A stretch of DNA of 64,000 nucleotides from SAR202 cluster bacterium bin87 (GTDB taxonomy: Bacteria; Chloroflexota; Dehalococcoidia; Lucifugimonadales; UBA3495). The DNA lies in NCBI GenBank assembly GCA_002238825.1, contig MPNC01000003.1, forward strand, positions 248,001 to 312,000, read 5' to 3'. The notes beneath the pieces are model-generated. The model worked only from the letters and a program-made list of their open reading frames with translations, ran no database searches and was not told the origin of the DNA. Shown piece after piece: positions 59,570-64,000 of this stretch (position 1 is its first letter; every line of letters starts with the position of its first letter). Made by a program: the position numbers and the translations under genes.

Positions 59570-62038
59570 GTGGCAGGACCATGCACAGGCCTGACCGTCC
59601 TGGATTTCTCGCTGGGAATGCCGGGGGCGCTCTGCACCCTGGTGCTGGCCGACTACGGCGCCGAGGTGATCAAGGTCGAACCTCCCGGCGGTGATCCCTT
59701 CCGCTATCAGCCGGCTTGGATCTCGTGGAACCGGGGCAAGAAAGGCATCACGATCGACCTGAGCGCCGCAGAAGGCCGCGAACAGGCCATGCTGCTAGCC
59801 GCCGAGGCCGATGTCCTCGTCGAGTCCTTCCGTCCCGGCGACATGGGGGACTGGGGCCTGGATTATGATTCGCTGTCGCAGCTTCACCCGGGGCTGGTCT
59901 ACTGCTCCATCACGGGCTTTGGACAAAAGGGTCCCCTCCGCCGGGTGCAAGGGTACGAGGGTGTCGTTGCCGCCAAGGCCGGCCGCATGCTCAACCTGGA
60001 GGGACAGCCCAACCGGGACGGCCCCGTGTATTCGGCGGTACACACCGGGAGCTGGCATGCCAGCCAGGCGGCGGTGCGCGGGATCCTGGGCGCACTGCGC
60101 GTTCGGGACCTGTGCCAACGCGGGCAGTGGGTCCAGACCAGCATTGTCCAGTCCCTGGCCTCGCCCCACGACAACAATGTCGGCGACGGGGGGCTGGTGA
60201 ACATGCAGCTGCGGCGCCGGGACCCGGAGCGGTTTCCCGCGAGACCCCGCGGTCGGGGCCTCTCATCCATCGGGTATGTTCCCGTGCGCACCGAGGACGG
60301 CGCGTGGCTGCAGCACGCCAACCAGAGGGTCCCGCACATCCAGGGGCATCTCAAGGCCATTGGCCTCGGCCCTCTGCTGGAGGATGAACGCTTCGCCAGG
60401 GTGCCCGCGCTCAATTTCGAGAACCAGGAACTCCTGCGCCGGGAGATACTGGACAAGCAGTTGGAGAAGACCGCCGACGAGTGGATGGAGATTTATCTCG
60501 AAGACGGCAACATCGCCGCCGAGCCCTACCGCACCAGCGTCCAGGCCATGGATCATCCCGCCGTGGTCGCGAATGGCACGGTGGTCACCATCGATGATCC
60601 CCGCGTGGGTCCCATGCGAACGCTGGCCCCGCTGGTGGACCTGAAAGAGACTCCCGGCGAACCCAGCGGACCGGCCCCCGATGTGGGGCAGCACAACGCC
60701 GAAGTGCTGGGTCGCCTGGGGAATTCGGCATCCGCACGTACCGCCTCGCCTGGCGCGAACGGCGCGGATACGCCGTCCCACCCGCTGTCGGGGATCACCG
60801 TGCTGGACCTGGCGACCATACAGGCTGGCCCCTATGGCGCAGCATTGCTGGCCGACCTCGGGGCGCGGGTCATCAAGGTCGACGCCACCGACCGGCGGCT
60901 GGACGAGGGCCGGCGTTCCACTTCGGTGGCAATCGCTGACGCCCGGACCTACGCCGGCAAGGAGGGCATCCAGATCGACCTTCAGACCCCCGAGGGCAAG
61001 GCGATCATCCACAAGCTCATCGCGCAGGCCGATGTCCTCTCGCACAACTTCCGCCTGGGCGTTCCGGAGCGGCTCCAGGTCGATTGGGAGACCTGCCGCC
61101 AGATCAACCCGCGCCTGATCCACGTCTGGATGGCAACCTATGGGGAGCACGGACCCCACGCGCGCCGGCCGGGCGCGCATCCCATCCCCGGCGCCATAAT
61201 GGGCGGCGCGATGCGTCAGATGGGCCGGGGCATGCCCCCGCCTCCCGAGCGAGAGATGGATGTCGAGGAGACCGTTGAGGCGACCCGCTGGCTGATGAAA
61301 TCCAACTGGGGCCCGGACCAGAACACGTCGCCGGCAGTGGCCACGGCCGTCATGCTGGCCCTGCGGGCGCGCGAAAGCACCGGCAAGGGCCAGCCCGTCG
61401 AGCTCACCATGCTCAACGCCAACGCCTGGACCAACGCCGACGAGTATTTCGACCACGACAACCGCCCGCCCATCGCCATGCCCGACGATGAAATCCACGG
61501 CCTGCACGCCCTGTACCGCCTCTACCGTTGTCGGGAAGGGTGGGTGTTCCTGGGCTGCCTGTTCCAGGACGAGTGGGAGGCTTTCTGCCGAGCCGTGGAT
61601 CGGGCGGACCTGCTGGCCGATGGCCGTTTCTCCACTGCGGAGGCGCGACAGGCCAACGACGATGCCCTGGTCGCCGAGGTTTCGGCGATCCTCGCCGGAC
61701 GCGCCGCCGCCGAATGGGAGGAGTTGCTGACCAATGCAGACGTCGGCTGTGTCCAGGCGGATGAGGCCGTGGAGGGAGACTTTTACGCCGACCATCCCCA
61801 CGCCCGGGCCAACGATCTGAGCGTTGAGGTCGAGCACCCGCACGTCGGGAAGTATCGCCGTTACGGCGGCCTGGTCGAGTTTTCCCTGACCCCAGGCATC
61901 TACCGGACTTCCATTCAGGTCGGCCAGCACACCAAACCCCTGCTCCGCGAACTTGGATACGGGGATCAGGAAATCGAGGAACTGGGCACGCAGGGCATCG
62001 TCCAGTGGGCGGACCCATCGGCAGGTGGAGAGCCGTAG
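59570..62038 (+). CDS. Tandem fusion of two CaiB/BaiF CoA-transferase domains
   Basis: An 822-residue protein made of two complete class III CoA-transferase domains (about 1-385 and 405-810) joined by an Ala/Ser/Gly linker. Each half has its own start block (GLTVLDFSLGMPGALCTLVLADYGAEVIKVEPPGGD; ITVLDLATIQAGPYGAALLADLGARVIKVD) and C-terminal GQHN/GQHT box. The enzymes normally form an interlocked dimer, which the fusion would make obligatory. In the active-site strand the halves read VQTSIVQS and VELTMLNA, without the Asp of formyl-CoA transferase. It starts at GTG with GGGAGGTG upstream. Confidence 0.9.
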   Translation: MAGPCTGLTVLDFSLGMPGALCTLVLADYGAEVIKVEPPGGDPFRYQPAWISWNRGKKGITIDLSAAEGREQAMLLAAEADVLVESFRPGDMGDWGLDYDSLSQLHPGLVYCSITGFGQKGPLRRVQGYEGVVAAKAGRMLNLEGQPNRDGPVYSAVHTGSWHASQAAVRGILGALRVRDLCQRGQWVQTSIVQSLASPHDNNVGDGGLVNMQLRRRDPERFPARPRGRGLSSIGYVPVRTEDGAWLQHANQRVPHIQGHLKAIGLGPLLEDERFARVPALNFENQELLRREILDKQLEKTADEWMEIYLEDGNIAAEPYRTSVQAMDHPAVVANGTVVTIDDPRVGPMRTLAPLVDLKETPGEPSGPAPDVGQHNAEVLGRLGNSASARTASPGANGADTPSHPLSGITVLDLATIQAGPYGAALLADLGARVIKVDATDRRLDEGRRSTSVAIADARTYAGKEGIQIDLQTPEGKAIIHKLIAQADVLSHNFRLGVPERLQVDWETCRQINPRLIHVWMATYGEHGPHARRPGAHPIPGAIMGGAMRQMGRGMPPPPEREMDVEETVEATRWLMKSNWGPDQNTSPAVATAVMLALRARESTGKGQPVELTMLNANAWTNADEYFDHDNRPPIAMPDDEIHGLHALYRLYRCREGWVFLGCLFQDEWEAFCRAVDRADLLADGRFSTAEARQANDDALVAEVSAILAGRAAAEWEELLTNADVGCVQADEAVEGDFYADHPHARANDLSVEVEHPHVGKYRRYGGLVEFSLTPGIYRTSIQVGQHTKPLLRELGYGDQEIEELGTQGIVQWADPSAGGEP

Positions 62039-62083
62039 GCGCGAGCGCGAAGGGAGGCAACTGTTCAGACTTGCAGGGAAAGT

Positions 62084-62251
62084 GTCGTTGCGAGAGAAGC
62101 GTGGCAATCTCGTTGGTGTACGGGAGTCCTTTAGGACAGAGGTTGCTGCTACGATATCGAGATTGCCACGGCGCAAGCGCCTCGCAATGACAACCTCCTA
62201 CCTGCTACGGTATCGAGATTGCCACGGCGCAAGCGCCTCGCAATGACAACC
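62084..62251. repeat. ATTGC-type repeats, including a 48-bp tandem pair
   Basis: One inverse unit (62084-62111) and two direct copies of a 48-bp sequence (62148-62195 and 62204-62251, one mismatch, period 56 bp) containing GAGATTGCCACGGCGCAAGC and CTCGCAATGAC. Each folds by itself through GGCGC-AA-GCGCC. It fills the gap between the fused CoA-transferase and the HAD gene. Confidence 0.7.
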
Positions 62252-62287
62252 ACCTGGATCATGAACACTTACGAAGGAAGGTAATAC

Positions 62288-62647
62288 TTGGCAATACTGG
62301 TCAGTTTCGATATAGATGGCACGCTGGAAGCCGGGGATCCGCCCGGGCCGGTTACCATGAGCATGGTCAGGAAGGCACAGGCCCACGGGTGCATCATCGG
62401 CAGTTCATCGGACCGCCCGCTCCCGGTACAACAGACCATCTGGGACAGATACCGAATCGAGGTGAGCTTTATCTCGCACAAGCAGGACCTTCCCGACGTC
62501 AAGTCGCGCTTTCCGGCCGACGAGTATTACCATATCGGCGATACCGAGATGGACCAGCAAATGGCGCGGGAGGCGGGCTTCCATTTCATCTGGATGGACG
62601 CCGGACATACCGAGCCGTGGATCAGCAATGGGGCCAGCCCGGATTAG
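62288..62647 (+). CDS. Small HAD-like hydrolase
   Basis: A 119-residue HAD-fold protein. Motif I is FDIDGT (Asp8, Asp10), motif II IIGSSSDRP and motif IV GDTEMDQQMAREAGFHFIW. There is no cap domain and the Lys of motif III is ambiguous (SHKQD). The length is at the short end of the superfamily. The start is TTG with GAAGGAAGG upstream. It may be a phosphatase for a small or macromolecular substrate. Confidence 0.75.
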   Translation: MAILVSFDIDGTLEAGDPPGPVTMSMVRKAQAHGCIIGSSSDRPLPVQQTIWDRYRIEVSFISHKQDLPDVKSRFPADEYYHIGDTEMDQQMAREAGFHFIWMDAGHTEPWISNGASPD

Positions 62648-62672
62648 GCAGCTAATCTCGACGGGCACACAT

Positions 62673-62928
62673 CTCACGCGTACCCGGTTTGCCGGAACTG
62701 GACAATTTGCATGGATCAACAGGATGAATGGGATGGTACCGGGTTGATGAGAGGGGCTCGTTAGCTTGTTGAGCATCCCGTTTGACCCTATCGTTCGCTC
62801 CTTCTATCCACCGCTCCTTCTATTCACTTTCGCTCTGGACTGATGCGGAGCATCTCAGCAATTCGATCCTGTCCATCCTGTGTATCCATGCCAACTTCCC
62901 CGGCTCCGGCAAACCGGGTACGCGTGAG
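62673..62928. mobile_element. Family B element with target duplication
   Basis: A 256-bp element with 23-bp perfect inverted ends (beginning CTCACGCGTACCCGGTT; right end 62906-62928) continuing into imperfect arms TGCATGGATCAACAGGATG and CATCCTGTGTATCCATG. The 8-bp direct repeat GGCACACA lies outside each end (62664-62671, 62929-62936). It has no transposase frame. This is the most complete member of the family and occupies most of the 382-bp gap before the DUF35 gene. Confidence 0.75.
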
Positions 62929-63029
62929 GGCACACAACTCTGGACAACCAACGCGCATCGCATATAATCCGCGCCAGACGATGCCGACAAACGGCGGCGC
63001 GGCGCGAAAGTTCCGCAGGAGGGAAAACA

Positions 63030-63458
63030 ATGTCGACAATTCCCGGTCTCGAAAGACCCGGTCCGGTTCCCAATGATATGACCAGGCCTTTCTGGGACGC
63101 CTGCAACGAGCGGCGTCTGGTCCTGCAGAACTGCACCGCCTGCCAGAGGCTGCACTACCCGCCCGCCCAGCGGTGCGACCAATGCGGGTCGGCCGACAAT
63201 TTCCAGTGGAAAGAGGTCGAGGGCAAGGGACACATCGACGTGTACATGGTGATCCGCGACTCGCGCATCCGGGGGTTTCGGTCGGCGCAGCCCATCAACT
63301 TCGCGGTGATAACCCTGGACGAGGACCCGGGCATCAACTTCCTGTCCAACCTCCCGGGCACTCCGCCGGGAGAGGTTCCCGTGGGAGCCCCGGTGGAGTT
63401 GATATTTGAGGAAACGAGCACCGGCCAGTTGGTCCACGAATGGCAGGTGGTCACGTAG
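63030..63458 (+). CDS. DUF35 zinc-ribbon/OB-fold protein
   Basis: A 142-residue protein with an N-terminal rubredoxin-like zinc ribbon (Cys35, 38, 49 and 52; NCTACQ...RCDQCGS) and a C-terminal OB fold (GKGHIDVYMVIRD...PVELIFEE). DUF35 proteins associate with thiolase-fold enzymes as CoA-ester-handling partners, e.g. in steroid side-chain retro-aldolases (Ltp2 with ChsH2). The next gene encodes a thiolase-fold protein, fitting this role. GCAGGAGG precedes the ATG. Confidence 0.88.
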   Translation: MSTIPGLERPGPVPNDMTRPFWDACNERRLVLQNCTACQRLHYPPAQRCDQCGSADNFQWKEVEGKGHIDVYMVIRDSRIRGFRSAQPINFAVITLDEDPGINFLSNLPGTPPGEVPVGAPVELIFEETSTGQLVHEWQVVT

Positions 63459-63512
63459 GCCACCCCGGTCATGCGGGTTCGGTAACAGCGCAGCGGGCAT
63501 GAGGGAGCTGAC

Positions 63513-64000
63513 ATGGTTAGCAATACTGGTTGGATGAGAAATCAAGAGGGTCTGGGACTCTGGGAGCACCGCGGCAAGGTCGCCATCGTGGGTTGGGGAC
63601 AATCCCACATCGACCGGCGCTGGGATGGCGTTTCCCTGGACCGGAGCTGCGGCGGCCTGACCAAGGAGGCCTGTCTGAAGGCGATTGCGGACGCCGGCCT
63701 GTCTCTGGACGACATCGACGGGCTCATCACCAGCGCGGAGACCCGCGCCGAGCAGACCTGGGCGCCGCGCCCCTATTTTGACCCGCCCTACGACACCGAG
63801 GATGGGCTGACCTTCACCTCGGCGGATTGGATACAGCGTGAGCTGGGGATGAAGAACGTACAGTACCGGGTGTCCGACGCGCCCTACATCGGGCCGATGA
63901 TGGGCCTGGCGGCCCAGGCGGTGGGCGACGGCCTGTGCGAGACCGCGCTGGTGTGGTACCCGATGGTCAACCTCGCCGGCCGGTACGGGCACAACAACCC
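63513..64000 (+). CDS. Thiolase-like / lipid-transfer-type protein (C-terminus beyond window)
   Basis: N-terminal ~162 residues of a thiolase-superfamily protein; open to the right edge. After a short leader it has GKVAIVGWGQS, TKEACLKAIADAGLSLDDIDGLIT and a core VQYRVSDAPYIGPMMGLAAQAVGDGLCETALVWYP. Where degradative thiolases carry the first catalytic Cys, the sequence is SDAPYIG, so it belongs to the Cys-less SCP2/Ltp-like group rather than to true acetyl-CoA acetyltransferases. GGGAG precedes the ATG. With the DUF35 gene it may form a retro-aldolase or lyase. Confidence 0.85.
   Translation, partial: MVSNTGWMRNQEGLGLWEHRGKVAIVGWGQSHIDRRWDGVSLDRSCGGLTKEACLKAIADAGLSLDDIDGLITSAETRAEQTWAPRPYFDPPYDTEDGLTFTSADWIQRELGMKNVQYRVSDAPYIGPMMGLAAQAVGDGLCETALVWYPMVNLAGRYGHNN

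Noticed and set aside
59017-59637. 206-codon minus-strand frame over the 59 kb gap
   Set aside because: It crosses the family B repeat and the start of the CoA-transferase gene on the other strand; it has no family sequence.
62148-62251. Two direct repeats that could suggest a small CRISPR array
   Set aside because: Only two 48-bp units with an 8-bp gap, no spacers of CRISPR size and no cas genes; the same unit is dispersed singly elsewhere.

Overview
The window reads as a GC-rich bacterial chromosome segment, most plausibly from the Chloroflexota, of the SAR202/Dehalococcoidia type. This is inference from gene content: four luciferase-like flavin monooxygenases, four CaiB/BaiF CoA-transferase genes (one a tandem fusion), four Uma2-family nuclease genes, several SDR or ketopantoate-reductase-like enzymes and many dispersed short repeats. 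No rRNA is present to settle taxonomy. There is no prophage, no transposase gene and no CRISPR array. GTG and TTG starts are common.

Layout. 0-11 kb: an SDR fragment at the left edge, then a peptide-type ABC transporter split into dppF/dppD on the minus strand and dppA/dppB/dppC on the plus strand, with two translationally coupled CaiB/BaiF genes between them; dppA is interrupted by a 15-C tract. 11-17 kb: a minus-strand accessory cluster (Uma2, luciferase-like monooxygenase, Mrr nuclease, second monooxygenase, alpha/beta hydrolase, Uma2). 17-22 kb: serA, a HepT/MntA toxin-antitoxin pair with an altered antitoxin active site, a ketopantoate-reductase-like gene, an unknown gene and an alpha-carbonic anhydrase without a signal peptide.

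22-28 kb is the housekeeping core: an inverted tRNA-Gly, then tRNA-Thr/Tyr/Thr-tuf-rpmG-secE-nusG-rplK-rplA, an L10-leader attenuator, and rplJ-rplL. rpoB does not follow rplL. 28-34 kb: an SDR lacking the usual catalytic residues, an EthD-like protein, a DUF885 peptidase-like protein, a cysteine hydrolase, a clan-AA protease homologue with an altered active site and a ThDP enzyme. 33.8-38 kb: a Type III restriction-modification locus with a frameshifted mod gene. 38-44 kb: monooxygenases, tandem Uma2 genes and two oxidoreductases. 44-49 kb: an orphan HigA, then tyrA-aroA-gmk-lipA on the minus strand.

49-64 kb is repeat-rich. Two copies of a ~131 bp MITE with 17-bp inverted ends and 8-9 bp target duplications (48.9 and 51.9 kb) and a second family with CGCGTACCC ends (51, 51.7-52.1, 59.1 and 62.7 kb) surround two paralogous ~70-residue proteins that share the C-terminal motif YGIPMAGVRYYSF. 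The rest holds a glutaredoxin-thioredoxin reductase fusion, a BrnT-like toxin with an unrecognised partner, CoA-transferases, a MidA-type methyltransferase, an SMP-30 protein and, at the right edge, a DUF35 zinc-ribbon protein followed by a thiolase-fold enzyme.

The CoA-transferases, SDRs, flavin monooxygenases, ThDP enzyme and DUF35/thiolase pair suggest a heterotroph that activates and breaks down varied organic acids, possibly including recalcitrant or steroid-like compounds. No complete catabolic pathway can be assembled from this window alone.
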